Below are positions 9,818 through 19,607 of a DNA stretch of 64,000 nucleotides, piece by piece; the stretch's first letter is position 1; every line of letters begins with the position of its first letter. The stretch comes from Kosakonia quasisacchari (lineage in GTDB: Bacteria; Pseudomonadota; Gammaproteobacteria; Enterobacterales; Enterobacteriaceae). The notes below the pieces were generated by a model. The model saw only the letters and a list, made by a program, of their open reading frames with translations, was not told the DNA's origin and searched no databases. The DNA is taken from contig NZ_SJOP01000009.1 of the NCBI RefSeq assembly GCF_004331415.1, positions 124,001 to 188,000 of the forward strand. Reading direction: 5' to 3'. The position numbers were made by a program, and so were the translations under genes.

Positions 9818-9848
9818 CTTTGCTTAGCTGTGTAATGGAAATCTCTCT

Positions 9849-10568
9849 ATGGTCATTAAGGCGCAGAGCCCGGCGGGTTTCGCGGAAGAGTACATCATTG
9901 AAAGTATCTGGAATAGTCGCTTCCCCCCGGGGTCGATTCTTCCGGCTGAACGCGAACTCTCTGAACTGATTGGCGTCACTCGTACCACATTGCGTGAAGT
10001 TTTACAGCGCCTCGCCCGTGATGGCTGGCTGACAATTCAGCACGGCAAACCGACAAAAGTGAACAACTTCTGGGAAACCTCCGGGCTGAATATTCTGGAA
10101 ACGCTGGCGCGTCTGGATCACGAAAGTGTTCCGCAACTGATTGATAATCTCCTTTCAGTACGCACCAACATTTCTACCATCTTTATCCGCACTGCGTTTC
10201 GTCAGCATCCTGAAGATGCGCTGAAAGTGCTGGCCAGCGCGCGCGAAGTTGAAGATCATGCCGATGCCTTCGCTACCCTGGATTACAACATTTTCCGCGG
10301 TCTGGCCTTTGCATCCGGGAACCCGATTTATGGTTTAATCCTTAATGGCATGAAAGGGTTATATACGCGAATTGGTCGCCATTATTTCTCCAGCCCTGAA
10401 GCCCGTAGCCTGGCGCTCGGTTTCTACCATCAACTGGCGCAAGTGTGTGAACAGGCGCAGCATGACAAAGTCTACGAAGTCGTGCGTCGATATGGCCATG
10501 AAAGTGGTGAGATCTGGCATCGGATGCAGAAAACGATGCCCGGTGATTTAGCCTTACAAAGCCGATAA
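9849..10568 (+). CDS. fadR: Fatty acid metabolism regulator FadR
   Basis: A 239-residue GntR-family transcription factor, the same length as E. coli FadR and nearly identical in its DNA-binding half. The N-terminal winged helix (about residues 10-75, with [24 protein letters not shown]) binds operators. The all-helical C-terminal domain binds long-chain acyl-CoA, which releases DNA. It represses fad genes, including fadD in this window, and activates unsaturated fatty acid synthesis genes. It is convergent with ycgB across a bidirectional terminator. Confidence 0.98.
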   Translation: MVIKAQSPAGFAEEYIIESIWNSRFPPGSILPAERELSELIGVTRTTLREVLQRLARDGWLTIQHGKPTKVNNFWETSGLNILETLARLDHESVPQLIDNLLSVRTNISTIFIRTAFRQHPEDALKVLASAREVEDHADAFATLDYNIFRGLAFASGNPIYGLILNGMKGLYTRIGRHYFSSPEARSLALGFYHQLAQVCEQAQHDKVYEVVRRYGHESGEIWHRMQKTMPGDLALQSR

Positions 10569-10574
10569 GCAAAG

Positions 10575-10598
10575 AAAACCCCTCGACAGAGGGGTTTT
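10575..10598. terminator. Bidirectional terminator between fadR and ycgB
   Basis: A 10-bp stem (AAAACCCCTC / GAGGGGTTTT) with a GACA loop between the convergent fadR and ycgB stops. Confidence 0.92.
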
Positions 10599-10601
10599 TC
10601 A

Positions 10602-12134
10602 TTACAGGCTGCTGGGGCGAGGCGGACAACGTTCCAGTAACTCCACGCTGCCATCTTCATTTTGCTGTTCCAGCAACACATCAAAACCCCACAAGCGATG
10701 CACATGTTTCAGCACTTCGCGGCGGCCCTTATCAAGCGGCGCGCGGTTGTGAGGAATATAGCGTAGCGTCAGCGAACGGTCGCCGCGCAGGTCCACATTC
10801 CACACCTGAATGTTGGGCTCAAGGTTGCTGAGATTATATTGCGACGACAGTTTCGAGCGGATCTCCCGGTAACCCTCTTCATTATGAATAGCGGCGATCT
10901 CAAGATAATTGTTACGATCATCATCCAACACGGTAAAGAAGCGGAAATCACGCATGATTTTCGGCGACATAAACTGGCTGATAAAGCTCTCATCTTTGAA
11001 ATCGCGCATCGCGAAATGCAGCGTCTCAAGCCAGTCCGAACCGGCAATATCCGGGAACCAGTAGCGGTCTTCATCCGTAGGCGACTGGCAAATACGCTTA
11101 ATATCCTGGAACATCGCGAAGCCGAGTGCATACGGGTTAATGCCGCTGTACCACGGGCTGTTATAGGGTGGCTGGAACACCACATTGGTGTGGCTATGCA
11201 AAAATTCCAGCATAAAGCGGTCGGTCACTTTGCCTTCGTCATACAGGTGATTGAGGATGGTGTAGTGCCAGAACGTCGCCCAACCTTCGTTCATCACCTG
11301 CGTCTGTTTTTGCGGGTAGAAATACTGGCTCACTTTACGCACAATGCGCAGGATCTCGCGTTGCCACGACTCCAGTAACGGTGCATTTTTCTCCATAAAG
11401 TAGAGCAAGTTTTCTTGCGGCTCCGCCGGATAACGACGCGCTTGCGCGATGGTTATTTCTTCTTCGCGTTTGGGCAGCGTGCGCCATAACATATTTACCT
11501 GGCTTTGCAGATACTCTTCACGGCTTTTCTGCCGCGCTTTCTCCTCCTGCAACGAGATTTTCTGCGGGCGTTTGTAGCGATCCACACCGTAGTTCATCAG
11601 CGCATGGCATGAGTCGAGTAACTTTTCCACTTCGTCCACACCGTAGCGCTCTTCACAATCGGTGATGTATTTACGCGCGAAAATCAGGTAGTCGACAATC
11701 GAACTGGCATCGGTCCAGCTGCGGAATAAATAGTTGTTTTTAAAGAAAGAGTTATGGCCATAACAGGCGTGAGCCATCACCAGTGCCTGCATAGTGATGG
11801 TGTTCTCTTCCATCAGATAAGCGATGCAGGGGTTAGAGTTAATCACTATCTCGTAGGCCAGCCCCTGTTGCCCATGCTTATAAAGCCGCTCGGTTTCGAT
11901 AAATTTCTTCCCGAACGACCAGTGAGGGTAATTGATCGGCATGCCGACGCTGGAGTAAGCGTCCATCATTTGCTCTGAGGTGATCACTTCGATTTGATGC
12001 GGATAGGTATCCAGCCGATAAAGTTTCGCCACCCGGTCAATCTCCGCCAGATAATCATCCAGCAGTTCGAAAGTCCAGTCGGGTCCATCGCTCAGACGAA
12101 TAGAATCCTTATTCATTGAGTCAATCGTAGCCAT
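10602..12134 (-). CDS. ycgB: SpoVR family protein YcgB
   Basis: A 510-residue cytoplasmic protein of the SpoVR family, the same size as E. coli YcgB. In Bacillus, SpoVR is needed for spore cortex formation; in enterics YcgB is associated with stationary-phase and stress expression, and its chemistry is unknown. Conserved stretches include MNEGWATFWHY in the middle and the NPYALGF region. It is transcribed away from dadA, with 319 bases between the two starts. Confidence 0.93.
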   Translation of the reverse strand: MATIDSMNKDSIRLSDGPDWTFELLDDYLAEIDRVAKLYRLDTYPHQIEVITSEQMMDAYSSVGMPINYPHWSFGKKFIETERLYKHGQQGLAYEIVINSNPCIAYLMEENTITMQALVMAHACYGHNSFFKNNYLFRSWTDASSIVDYLIFARKYITDCEERYGVDEVEKLLDSCHALMNYGVDRYKRPQKISLQEEKARQKSREEYLQSQVNMLWRTLPKREEEITIAQARRYPAEPQENLLYFMEKNAPLLESWQREILRIVRKVSQYFYPQKQTQVMNEGWATFWHYTILNHLYDEGKVTDRFMLEFLHSHTNVVFQPPYNSPWYSGINPYALGFAMFQDIKRICQSPTDEDRYWFPDIAGSDWLETLHFAMRDFKDESFISQFMSPKIMRDFRFFTVLDDDRNNYLEIAAIHNEEGYREIRSKLSSQYNLSNLEPNIQVWNVDLRGDRSLTLRYIPHNRAPLDKGRREVLKHVHRLWGFDVLLEQQNEDGSVELLERCPPRPSSL

Positions 12135-12351
12135 TAGCGCGCCCTCGTTGTTAACGACACTCTCTGTATGGAGCGTCTCATTTCAAGCATAGAACACGCA
12201 ATTAAATCTGTACCTAAGCCATAGATTTTTCTTCGCGATTTTTCATCACATCAACGGCGTAAATAGCAAGTGTATCGAAATATTATGCTGCGGCGAAAAG
12301 TCGCGCAGCAGGAGATGCTAAATAACAGAAACCCTTGTCATACGGCGAGGC

Positions 12352-12367
12352 TGTGAGGAAGCTCACC
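12352..12367. promoter_or_regulatory. CRP binding site upstream of dadAX
   Basis: TGTGAGGAAGCTCACC matches the CRP consensus TGTGA-N6-TCACA with one mismatch in the half-sites. It is centred about 94 bases before the dadA start. E. coli dadAX is known to be controlled by cAMP-CRP and Lrp. The remainder of the 319-base ycgB-dadA gap (12135-12453) is AT-rich promoter DNA. Confidence 0.8.
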
Positions 12368-12453
12368 ATAAAAAAGCCATATGTTGAATAATATTTTCAT
12401 CTGGGTTATCAATTTGTAATCAGATGATCGTGCTTTACTCACAGGAGAGGGAT

Positions 12454-13752
12454 ATGCGAGTTGTTGTATTAGGAAGTGGTGTGGTGGGTGTCACCAGCGC
12501 CTGGTACTTACGCCAGGCCGGACATGATGTCACGGTGATTGATCGCCAGCCTGGTCCTGCGCAGGAAACCAGCGCTGGTAATGCCGGGCAGATTTCACCA
12601 GGCTACGCCGCGCCCTGGGCGGCTCCTGGTGTGCCGTTAAAAGCCATAAAATGGATGTTCCAGCGCCACGCGCCGCTCGCAATCAGCCTTGATGGCTCCT
12701 CATCACAACTGAAGTGGATGTGGCAAATGCTGCGCAACTGCGATACGCGCCACTATATGGAAAACAAAGGCCGTATGGTGCGTCTGGCGGAATATAGCCG
12801 CGACTGCCTGAAACTGTTGCGCGAAACGACCGGCATTCAGTATGAAGGGCGGCAAGGCGGCACATTACAGCTTTTCCGCACCGCGGAGCAGTACGAAAAT
12901 GCCACACGTGATATTGCTGTGTTGCAGGATGCCGGCGTGCCTTATCAGTTGCTGGAATCTGCCCGGCTGGCGGAAGTCGAACCCGCGCTGGCCGAAGTGG
13001 CGCACAAACTGACAGGCGGTTTGCGTCTGCCAAATGATGAAACCGGCGACTGTCAGCTTTTCACCCAGCAACTGGCGCAAATGGCGGCGCAGGCGGGCGT
13101 GGAGTTTCGTTTTAACACGCCGGTGGATCGCCTGCTGTATGAAGGTGAGAACATCTACGGTGTGAAGTGCGGTGAAGAGGTGGTCAAAGCCGACGCGTAT
13201 GTGATGGCGTTTGGCTCCTGGTCTACTGGCTTACTGAAAAATATCGTCGACATCCCGGTGTATCCGCTGAAAGGCTATTCATTAACGATCCCGATTGCCG
13301 AAGAAGATGGCGCCCCGGTTTCAACCATCCTCGACGAAACTTACAAAATTGCGATTACCCGCTTTGACCAGCGTATTCGCGTCGGCGGCATGGCGGAAAT
13401 CGTCGGTTTTAATACGGAACTGCTGAAACCACGCCGCGAAACGCTGGAGATGGTCGTGCGCGATCTCTTCCCGCGTGGCGGATTTGTCGAGCAAGCGACA
13501 TTCTGGACGGGCTTACGTCCCATGACGCCGGATGGCACGCCGGTTGTCGGGCGCACTCCGTATAAAAATCTATGGCTGAATACCGGGCATGGCACCCTTG
13601 GCTGGACGATGGCTTGCGGTTCCGGCCAGTTGTTAAGCGACCTGATGTCCGGCAGCACCCCGGCGATTGCCGCCGATGATTTAAGCGTGGCGCGCTATAT
13701 GCCAGGGTTTACCCCCGTGCGTGCGCAGCACTTACACGGCGCCCATAACTGA
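12454..13752 (+). CDS. dadA: D-amino acid dehydrogenase small subunit DadA
   Basis: A 432-residue FAD enzyme, the same length as E. coli DadA. It oxidises D-alanine and other D-amino acids to 2-oxo acids and ammonia at the inner membrane, passing electrons to the quinone pool. The Rossmann motif GSGVVG lies at residues 7-12, with the [11 protein letters not shown] and [10 protein letters not shown] segments of the DAO family near the C-terminus. ATG 12454 has AGGAGAGGG just ahead; the frame upstream to 12424 is not family sequence. It forms an operon with dadX 18 bases downstream, together turning L-alanine into pyruvate. Confidence 0.97.
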   Translation: MRVVVLGSGVVGVTSAWYLRQAGHDVTVIDRQPGPAQETSAGNAGQISPGYAAPWAAPGVPLKAIKWMFQRHAPLAISLDGSSSQLKWMWQMLRNCDTRHYMENKGRMVRLAEYSRDCLKLLRETTGIQYEGRQGGTLQLFRTAEQYENATRDIAVLQDAGVPYQLLESARLAEVEPALAEVAHKLTGGLRLPNDETGDCQLFTQQLAQMAAQAGVEFRFNTPVDRLLYEGENIYGVKCGEEVVKADAYVMAFGSWSTGLLKNIVDIPVYPLKGYSLTIPIAEEDGAPVSTILDETYKIAITRFDQRIRVGGMAEIVGFNTELLKPRRETLEMVVRDLFPRGGFVEQATFWTGLRPMTPDGTPVVGRTPYKNLWLNTGHGTLGWTMACGSGQLLSDLMSGSTPAIAADDLSVARYMPGFTPVRAQHLHGAHN

Positions 13753-13770
13753 TTCAAAGAAGGAATAGTA

Positions 13771-14841
13771 ATGTCTCGTCCGGTTCTCGCCACGCTTGAT
13801 TTAGCGGCACTCGGCAATAACTTGCAGGTTGTGCGCCGCGCCGCGCCTGCTGCAAAAGTCTGGTCGGTCGTAAAGGCGAACGCTTATGGTCACGGTCTGG
13901 ATCGTATCTGGCGCGCACTCAACAGCACTGACGGCTTCGCGATGCTCAATCTTGAAGAGGCCATTTTGCTCCGCGAACGCGGCTGGAAAGGGCCAATTCT
14001 GATGCTGGAAGGTTTTTTCCATGCCGATGAACTGCCGCTGTTTGACAAATATCGCCTGACGACCAGCCTGCACAGCAACTGGCAGATCAAAGCCTTGCAG
14101 GACGCACGCTTGCAAGCACCGCTCGACGTTTACCTGAAGATCAACAGCGGCATGAACCGGCTCGGTTTTATGCCTGAACGTATTCACACCGTGTACCAGC
14201 AACTCAATACCATGCCCAACGTGGCGACAGTCACCCTGATGTCCCATTTTGCTGAAGCGGAGCGGGCAGACGGTATCGCTACGCCACTGGCGCGCATTGA
14301 GCAGGCGGCGGAAGGCATTGACGCGCCGCGCTCACTGGCTAACTCTGCCGCCACGCTGTGGCATCCCGAAACGCATTTTGACTGGGTGCGCCCCGGCGTG
14401 GTGCTGTATGGCGCTTCGCCATCGGGCGCGTGGCAGGATGTCGCCAACAGCGGGATCCGCCCGGTAATGACACTGAGCAGTGAGATCATTGCCGTGCAGA
14501 CGCTGAAAGCCGGTGAAACGGTGGGGTACGGTTGTCGTTACCGTGCGCAAACCGAGCAGCGTATTGGTGTTGTCGCCTGCGGTTATGCGGACGGTTACCC
14601 GCGCATTGCACCTTCCGGCACGCCGGTGCTGGTGGATGGCATTCGTACCGGCATTGTTGGCGCGATCTCAATGGATATGCTGACGGTGGATTTAACCCCA
14701 TGCCCGCAAGCCGGTATTGGTACGCCAGTTGAACTATGGGGTAATGGGATCAAAATCGATGAAGTGGCTGCGGCGGCCGGAACGGTGGGGTATGAACTGA
14801 TGTGCGCTCTGGCGCCGCGTGTACCTGTCGTGACGGTGTAA
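13771..14841 (+). CDS. dadX: Catabolic alanine racemase DadX
   Basis: A 356-residue pyridoxal-phosphate enzyme, the same length as E. coli DadX. It converts L-alanine to D-alanine, the substrate of DadA. The cofactor lysine is K35 in VVKANAYGHG. The opposing catalytic tyrosine lies in the GYGCRYRAQ segment, and the MDMLTVDL segment is typical of the C-terminal beta domain. The ribosome site AGAAGGAA precedes ATG 13771. It is second in dadAX. Confidence 0.96.
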   Translation: MSRPVLATLDLAALGNNLQVVRRAAPAAKVWSVVKANAYGHGLDRIWRALNSTDGFAMLNLEEAILLRERGWKGPILMLEGFFHADELPLFDKYRLTTSLHSNWQIKALQDARLQAPLDVYLKINSGMNRLGFMPERIHTVYQQLNTMPNVATVTLMSHFAEAERADGIATPLARIEQAAEGIDAPRSLANSAATLWHPETHFDWVRPGVVLYGASPSGAWQDVANSGIRPVMTLSSEIIAVQTLKAGETVGYGCRYRAQTEQRIGVVACGYADGYPRIAPSGTPVLVDGIRTGIVGAISMDMLTVDLTPCPQAGIGTPVELWGNGIKIDEVAAAAGTVGYELMCALAPRVPVVTV

Positions 14842-14847
14842 CTTAAT

Positions 14848-14870
14848 GCGAGGCGGTTATTCCGCCTCGT
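14848..14870. terminator. Hairpin between dadX and cvrA
   Basis: A 9-bp stem (GCGAGGCGG / CCGCCTCGT, last pair G-T) with a 5-base loop that overlaps the cvrA stop codon. It lacks a clear T run, so termination is probable rather than certain. Confidence 0.5.
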
Positions 14871-16590
14871 CTTCTACGACGCGAACCCCGACTTTCAGTA
14901 CCGCATTATCGGCTTTTTCCGCCACCGTCCAGATCATTCCGGCGAACTCTACCTGATCCCCCACGACCGGCGCGGCGCCCAGTAATTGCTGAACAATGTC
15001 GCCCAGCGTTTGCTGGCTTTCGCGATATTCCAGCCCATCTTCCAGGCCGTAAATCAATGCCACATCGGCAAATTTAGCGTCGGCTTCAAGGATAAAATCA
15101 CCGAAGAAGCGCTGATCCAGCGCCACCGGCGGAGACTGGCTAAACAGTTTCCCGAGCGCGGGCAGATCGCTTTCACGACCAATCACACACAACACATCAC
15201 CTTCACGCAGTCGGGTGCTGCCGGTGGGGTGCAGAAGGTTATTGTCGCGAAACAGCGCGGCAATGCGCGTATCCGCAGGCATATGTAAATCGCGCAGCGC
15301 TGCGCCAACGCACCACTTATCCGCACTGAGTTGATAAACAAACTGTTCAAACGGGTTTTCCGGGTGAATATCCAGACCGACGCGGGAGACCGGCCAACCA
15401 ACAGGCGGCACGACAACCTTGGCTTTTTTCGCCGCCCAGGAGAGTGACGTTCCCTGAAAAAGTAGCGAGATTAACACCACGAAGAAGGCGACATTAAAGA
15501 ACAGGCGCGCGTGATCAAGCCCTGCCATCATCGGGAAAGTAGCGAGAATAATCGGCACCGCGCCGCGCAAGCCCACCCAACTGATGAAAATGCGTTCGCG
15601 CAGGTTAAAACCGCGAAACGGCAACAGGCTGGCAAACACGGACAGAGGACGAGCAACAAAAATCATCCATGCCGAGAGGATGAGTGCGGAAGCCGCAATC
15701 GGCCACAAATCAGACGGTGTGACTAACAGCCCCAGCACCAGGAACATGGCGATTTGCGCCAGCCAGGCCAGGCCATCAAAGTTTTGCAAGATGCCGTAAC
15801 GGTTGCGGATAGGGCGATTGCCCAACACAAAACCACACAGGTAAACCGCCAGAATGCCGCTCCCGTGCAGAGCCGTGGTTAAGGCAAAAACCAAAATACC
15901 GCCGCTCAGCGCCAGCAGCGGGTAAAGACCCGGTGGCAGAGAGATGCGGTTAATCATCTGCTGTAACAAATAACCACCCGCGCCGCCAAGCAAAATGCCG
16001 AGGCCAAACTCCTGCACAATATGCACCAGGAACATGATATCGAGATCGGCCGTGTGCTTCTGGATCATCTCAATCAGCGTGATGGTAAGAAACACCGCCA
16101 TCGGATCATTGCTGCCGGATTCGATTTCCAGCGTCGAGCCGACGCGTTCGTTCAGCCCTTTACCGCCGAGCAGCGAGAAGACCGCGGCGGCATCTGTTGA
16201 GCCCACAATCGCCCCGATCAAAAAGCCTTCCATAATATTAAGCTTGAACAACCAGGCGGCCATCATCCCGGTGAGACTGGACGTAACGAGTACACCAATT
16301 GTTGCCAGGGAAAGTGCAGGACCAAGTGCGACGCGAAACGAACTGGCGCGGGTACGCATCCCGCCATCGAGTAAAATGATCGCCAGCGCGAGGTTACTGA
16401 CCATATAAGCAAAAGGGTAGTTATCGAACGGAATTCCACCGATACCATCAACACCAGCCAACATGCCTATTGCCAGAAAGATAACCAGAATGGGAATGCC
16501 AAGACGGGAGGAGAAAGAACTTAATAAAATACTGCAGGTTACAAGAACTGAACCCAAAATAAACAGACTGATTATCGCCTCAGCGTCCAA
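14857..16590 (-). CDS. cvrA: K+/H+ antiporter NhaP2 (CvrA)
   Basis: A 577-residue inner membrane antiporter of the CPA1 family, expected length 578. The first ~390 residues form about twelve membrane helices. The [11 protein letters not shown] segment (131-141) and SGSNDPMA (158-165) hold the conserved acidic transport residues. A cytoplasmic RCK_C (TrkA-C) domain (about 400-485) and a CorC/HlyC-type C-terminal domain follow and probably sense ligand or ionic strength. It lies 123 bases downstream of ldcA on the same strand. Confidence 0.94.
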   Translation of the reverse strand: MDAEAIISLFILGSVLVTCSILLSSFSSRLGIPILVIFLAIGMLAGVDGIGGIPFDNYPFAYMVSNLALAIILLDGGMRTRASSFRVALGPALSLATIGVLVTSSLTGMMAAWLFKLNIMEGFLIGAIVGSTDAAAVFSLLGGKGLNERVGSTLEIESGSNDPMAVFLTITLIEMIQKHTADLDIMFLVHIVQEFGLGILLGGAGGYLLQQMINRISLPPGLYPLLALSGGILVFALTTALHGSGILAVYLCGFVLGNRPIRNRYGILQNFDGLAWLAQIAMFLVLGLLVTPSDLWPIAASALILSAWMIFVARPLSVFASLLPFRGFNLRERIFISWVGLRGAVPIILATFPMMAGLDHARLFFNVAFFVVLISLLFQGTSLSWAAKKAKVVVPPVGWPVSRVGLDIHPENPFEQFVYQLSADKWCVGAALRDLHMPADTRIAALFRDNNLLHPTGSTRLREGDVLCVIGRESDLPALGKLFSQSPPVALDQRFFGDFILEADAKFADVALIYGLEDGLEYRESQQTLGDIVQQLLGAAPVVGDQVEFAGMIWTVAEKADNAVLKVGVRVVEDEAE

Positions 16591-16713
16591 TGTTGTGCTT
16601 CTCCTTAATCCTCACCGTGGGGGATCCCGGGCGGCATTTACCGGCCGGGTTTATTAGTGCGTCATATAATAACGGCAGAAACAACGTTTTAATAAGGGCA
16701 TAAAGCGCTTTTT

Positions 16714-17625
16714 TTACAGCAAGATCGTGGGATGACCCGATAAAGTCAGTTGCGTCTTTTCAGCATGTTGCAACCGGGCATGTGCGCCGAGCGGCAGTGT
16801 GACGGTCTGCGGTTCATGACCAAACGCCAGCCCGCTGATAACTGGGATCGTTAATTGCGCGCGTAGATAATCAATCATCTTATTAAGATTGTAGCCCGCA
16901 TCGTAATCGTTGGGTTGCGCCAGCGAGAAACTGCCGAGGATCAGCGCTCGCTGCTGTGCCAGAATGCCGGTGTGTAACAACTGCAACAGCATGCGTTCCA
17001 CGCGGTAGGGATGTTCATTAATGTCTTCAACCACCAGAATGCCGCCGGGTATTTGCGGCAGCCAGGGCGTGCCAATCAGCGAGGTTAACATCGCCAGATT
17101 TCCACCCCACACGGTGCCTTCCACGTCACATTGCGGGCCTTCACCGTCCCACTCAATGGTAAAGGTTTCATTGCTGATAGCACGCCAGAAGTGATCTGCC
17201 GTAAAGGCATCCAGCGTTTCGGCACCGAAATTCCCCGCCAGCATTGGCCCGCTAAACGTGATGACTTTCCCGTTCGCCAACAGCCCAAGTTGAATGGCGG
17301 TGAAGTCACTATGGCCGCAAATCAGCAGCGCTTGATGCTGCTGGCGCGCCGCCAGTGCCTGCCAGTCAATCCCGGCGAGCAGACGGCTGGCACCGTACCC
17401 CCCGCGCACCGGCATCACGATAATATTTTCACCCGGCAATTGCGCCAGTGCGTTGATATCCGCCAGCCGCTCCTCGTCACGCCCGGCGAAACGTTCATGA
17501 CGGCGAGTAATGACGTGTTGGTTGCTAACCTGATGACCCTGCTGAGCGAGACGTTCGACGCCAAGCGCCGCTGCGTGCTGATTAATGCAATAGCCGGAAG
17601 GGGCAATCAGGTGGAAGGTGGACAT
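16714..17625 (-). CDS. ldcA: Muramoyltetrapeptide carboxypeptidase LdcA
   Basis: A 303-residue L,D-carboxypeptidase of family S66 (E. coli 304). It trims the terminal D-alanine from cytoplasmic murein tetrapeptides during cell-wall recycling. The serine nucleophile is S106 in ICGHSDFTA; the other members of the Ser-Glu-His triad fit E200 (VVEDINEHPY) and H270 (GLAFGHEPQ). No signal peptide is seen, in line with a cytoplasmic site. It is divergent from emtA, another murein enzyme gene. Confidence 0.95.
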   Translation of the reverse strand: MSTFHLIAPSGYCINQHAAALGVERLAQQGHQVSNQHVITRRHERFAGRDEERLADINALAQLPGENIIVMPVRGGYGASRLLAGIDWQALAARQQHQALLICGHSDFTAIQLGLLANGKVITFSGPMLAGNFGAETLDAFTADHFWRAISNETFTIEWDGEGPQCDVEGTVWGGNLAMLTSLIGTPWLPQIPGGILVVEDINEHPYRVERMLLQLLHTGILAQQRALILGSFSLAQPNDYDAGYNLNKMIDYLRAQLTIPVISGLAFGHEPQTVTLPLGAHARLQHAEKTQLTLSGHPTILL

Positions 17626-17726
17626 GGCAATTCCTTGCTGACATCTATAGGGAAACGGTTATCATGCCGCTAACCTGTGTCGTTGTCATCCGTCGTAGAT
17701 GAACACCTAAATAAGGATTAGCTTGC

Positions 17727-18338
17727 GTGAAATTAAGATGGTTTGCTTTTTTAGTGGTACTGCTTGCCGGATGTAGTTCAAAACAGGATTACCGTAACCC
17801 GGACTGGAATCCGGAAGTGCCGGTAAAACGCGCAATGCAGTGGATGCCCATCACCGAAAAAGCAGGTGCAGCCTGGGGCGTCAGTCCTCAATTGATTACT
17901 GCTATGATCGCCGTGGAATCCGGTGGCAACCCCAATCTGGTCAGCAAATCAAACGCCGTTGGCCTGATGCAGCTCAAAGCCTCCACCGCCGGGCGCGAAG
18001 TTTACCGCCATATGGGCTGGAGTGGGCAACCGTCCACCAGCGAACTCAAAAACCCGGAACGTAATATCTCTATGGGCGCGGCTTACTTAAGTATTCTTGA
18101 ACATGGGGCGCTAGCGGGCATTCGCGATCCGAAAGTCATGCAATACGCGCTGGTGGTTTCGTACGTTAATGGTGCTGGTGCGCTACTGCGGACCTTCTCG
18201 TCCGACAGAAGCGAAGCCATAGAAGAGATAAATGATTTAAGCGCAGACGCGTTTATGAAGCATGTGGCGGAAAACCACCCTGCGCCGCAAGCACCGCGCT
18301 ATATCTGGAAAGTGCAAAAAGCGATGGATGCGATGTAA
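17727..18338 (+). CDS. emtA: Endo-type membrane-bound lytic transglycosylase EmtA (MltE)
   Basis: A 203-residue outer membrane lipoprotein, the same length as E. coli EmtA. It cleaves glycan strands internally, forming 1,6-anhydro-muramyl ends. The lipobox is LAGC with the lipid Cys at 16. The catalytic glutamate is E64 in IAVESGGN, followed by the SLT-fold segments [13 protein letters not shown] and NISMGAAYL. Translation starts at GTG 17727 after AAGGATTAG. The stop codon TAA directly abuts the stop codon of convergent ycgR, with no spacer. Confidence 0.96.
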   Translation: MKLRWFAFLVVLLAGCSSKQDYRNPDWNPEVPVKRAMQWMPITEKAGAAWGVSPQLITAMIAVESGGNPNLVSKSNAVGLMQLKASTAGREVYRHMGWSGQPSTSELKNPERNISMGAAYLSILEHGALAGIRDPKVMQYALVVSYVNGAGALLRTFSSDRSEAIEEINDLSADAFMKHVAENHPAPQAPRYIWKVQKAMDAM

Positions 18339-19070
18339 CTAGCGTACCCGGCTGGCGCGTTCGCGCGCCTCGCGCTCCAGGGCAAAAATAATGCGCTGGA
18401 GTTCGCGCTCTACGCCCGGGCTGACATTCAAAAAGCGAAAACTCAGGCGCGGCGTAACAACGGTTTCATTCTTGCCATCAACGACTTTACGCTCACCAAT
18501 CGCAATCAACTGTGCGTCAAAATAGAACTGCCCCCACGAAGCCATATCCAGCTCCACCTTGGAAAAACGCATACCCGGCTGCAATGTGCCGGGTGCTACG
18601 CCATCCAGCAGTGCGCCCATGCCACCTAACGACAAGTCGAACAGACGAAAGCGAATCTCGCTTTTATCCGGCATGAATGCTTTACAAAAATAGGCCGGGT
18701 GGAGCGGGGCGCTGATGCGGAAATATTCCCGGCGCTGAATAAACCACAGTGTTTCCGGAAGCGGGGTAATAAAAGCAGGTAAAGCCTGGAAATCGCCGGT
18801 AGAAAGCTTGCTCAGTGTGAATTCGACTTTGGCGCCATGCGTTTCAGCGGTCACGGTCACCTTTCCGGCACGCTGTACTGCGTTGTTCTCGTACTCCTGG
18901 CTACCAAAATCCATGATCAGCTCTTCTGGATTCACTTCCAGTATCTTGCTGATGAACTGACCGCTGCCCCAGGTGATGCAAATGGGCACCTGGTTTTTTT
19001 GCAGGTCGCGCAAAACGCCCAGCACGGCCAGAGGATTTTGTTTCAGGAACTGCTCACTGTAATTGCTCAC
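18339..19070 (-). CDS. ycgR: Flagellar brake protein YcgR (c-di-GMP receptor)
   Basis: A 243-residue protein (E. coli 244) with an N-terminal YcgR domain (about 5-105) and a C-terminal PilZ domain. The c-di-GMP motifs are RxxxR (R114-R118) and DLSLGGMGA. When loaded with c-di-GMP it acts on the flagellar motor and slows swimming. I choose GTG 19070 because AAGGAG lies 9 bases ahead and it reproduces the family start SNYSEQFLKQNP. The frame from 19097 would start almost at the predicted transcript 5' end. A near-consensus sigma-28 promoter lies upstream. Confidence 0.94.
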   Translation of the reverse strand: MSNYSEQFLKQNPLAVLGVLRDLQKNQVPICITWGSGQFISKILEVNPEELIMDFGSQEYENNAVQRAGKVTVTAETHGAKVEFTLSKLSTGDFQALPAFITPLPETLWFIQRREYFRISAPLHPAYFCKAFMPDKSEIRFRLFDLSLGGMGALLDGVAPGTLQPGMRFSKVELDMASWGQFYFDAQLIAIGERKVVDGKNETVVTPRLSFRFLNVSPGVERELQRIIFALEREARERASRVR

Positions 19071-19109
19071 GCCGAATGGCTCCTTGATGGCTGACACACC
19101 TTCGTTGCT

Positions 19110-19136
19110 TTATCGGCATTTTCAGCCAGAACTTAA
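19110..19136 (-). promoter_or_regulatory. Sigma-28 (FliA) promoter of ycgR
   Basis: Read on the minus strand, TTAAGTTC-N11-GCCGATAA matches the flagellar sigma-28 consensus TAAAGTTT-N11-GCCGATAA with a perfect -10 element and exact spacing. It predicts a 5' leader of about 30 bases before GTG 19070. This fits the known placement of ycgR in the class 3 flagellar regulon. Confidence 0.85.
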
Positions 19137-19210
19137 TACAAATAACGTAAATATTTTCTCAAACCGTTTGAATTAAGTCTGTGAGATGAAAATAGTTTTA
19201 TGACCGACAT

Positions 19211-19217
19211 CTATACT
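19211..19217 (+). promoter_or_regulatory. Candidate sigma-S type -10 element for ymgE
   Basis: CTATACT, about 70 bases before ymgE, equals the core sigma-S -10 sequence. No clear -35 element is seen, which is compatible with RpoS promoters. YmgE/YeaQ family genes are commonly stress or stationary-phase induced. Confidence 0.4.
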
Positions 19218-19281
19218 GTAGCTAACGCGTCGCCGAAGTGGTATGTGCGCGTCAACAAGACTAACAGAAGGAGAGAGAAAC

Positions 19282-19536
19282 ATGGGCATTCTCGCGTGGA
19301 TCGTTTTTGGCCTGATTGCTGGCGTTATCGCTAAGTTGATTATGCCAGGACGGGATGGGGGCGGTTTCATTCTGACTTGTATACTGGGGATCGTCGGGGC
19401 CGTAGTCGGCGGCTGGCTCGCGACACAATTTGGTTATGGCGGAGATATCACCGGCTTCAACTGGCACAGTTTCCTCATCGCGGTGCTGGGTGCGATTGTC
19501 GTGCTGGCCGTATTCCGGTTGTTTAGACGAAATTAA
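19282..19536 (+). CDS. ymgE: GlsB/YeaQ/YmgE family stress membrane protein
   Basis: An 84-residue inner membrane protein of the transglycosylase-associated (Tag) family. Three hydrophobic segments are visible (about 1-20, 27-50 and 60-80), with Gly-rich repeats such as GLIAGVIAKLIMPG and GIVGAVVGGWL. The molecular role is unknown; the family is linked to stress responses. ATG 19282 follows a good AAGGAGAGA site; an upstream in-frame ATG at 19243 adds polar residues not found in the family. It is followed by a shared terminator with treA. Confidence 0.9.
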   Translation: MGILAWIVFGLIAGVIAKLIMPGRDGGGFILTCILGIVGAVVGGWLATQFGYGGDITGFNWHSFLIAVLGAIVVLAVFRLFRRN

Positions 19537-19563
19537 CCGCCAGTTCATCCATTTTTGAGACAA

Positions 19564-19595
19564 AAAAAGCCGCAACATGATTGTTGCGGCTTTTT
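19564..19595. terminator. Bidirectional terminator between ymgE and treA
   Basis: A 14-bp perfect stem (AAAAAGCCGCAACA / TGTTGCGGCTTTTT) with a TGAT loop between the convergent stops. Confidence 0.94.
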
Positions 19596-19607
19596 ACTGC
19601 GCGCGTG

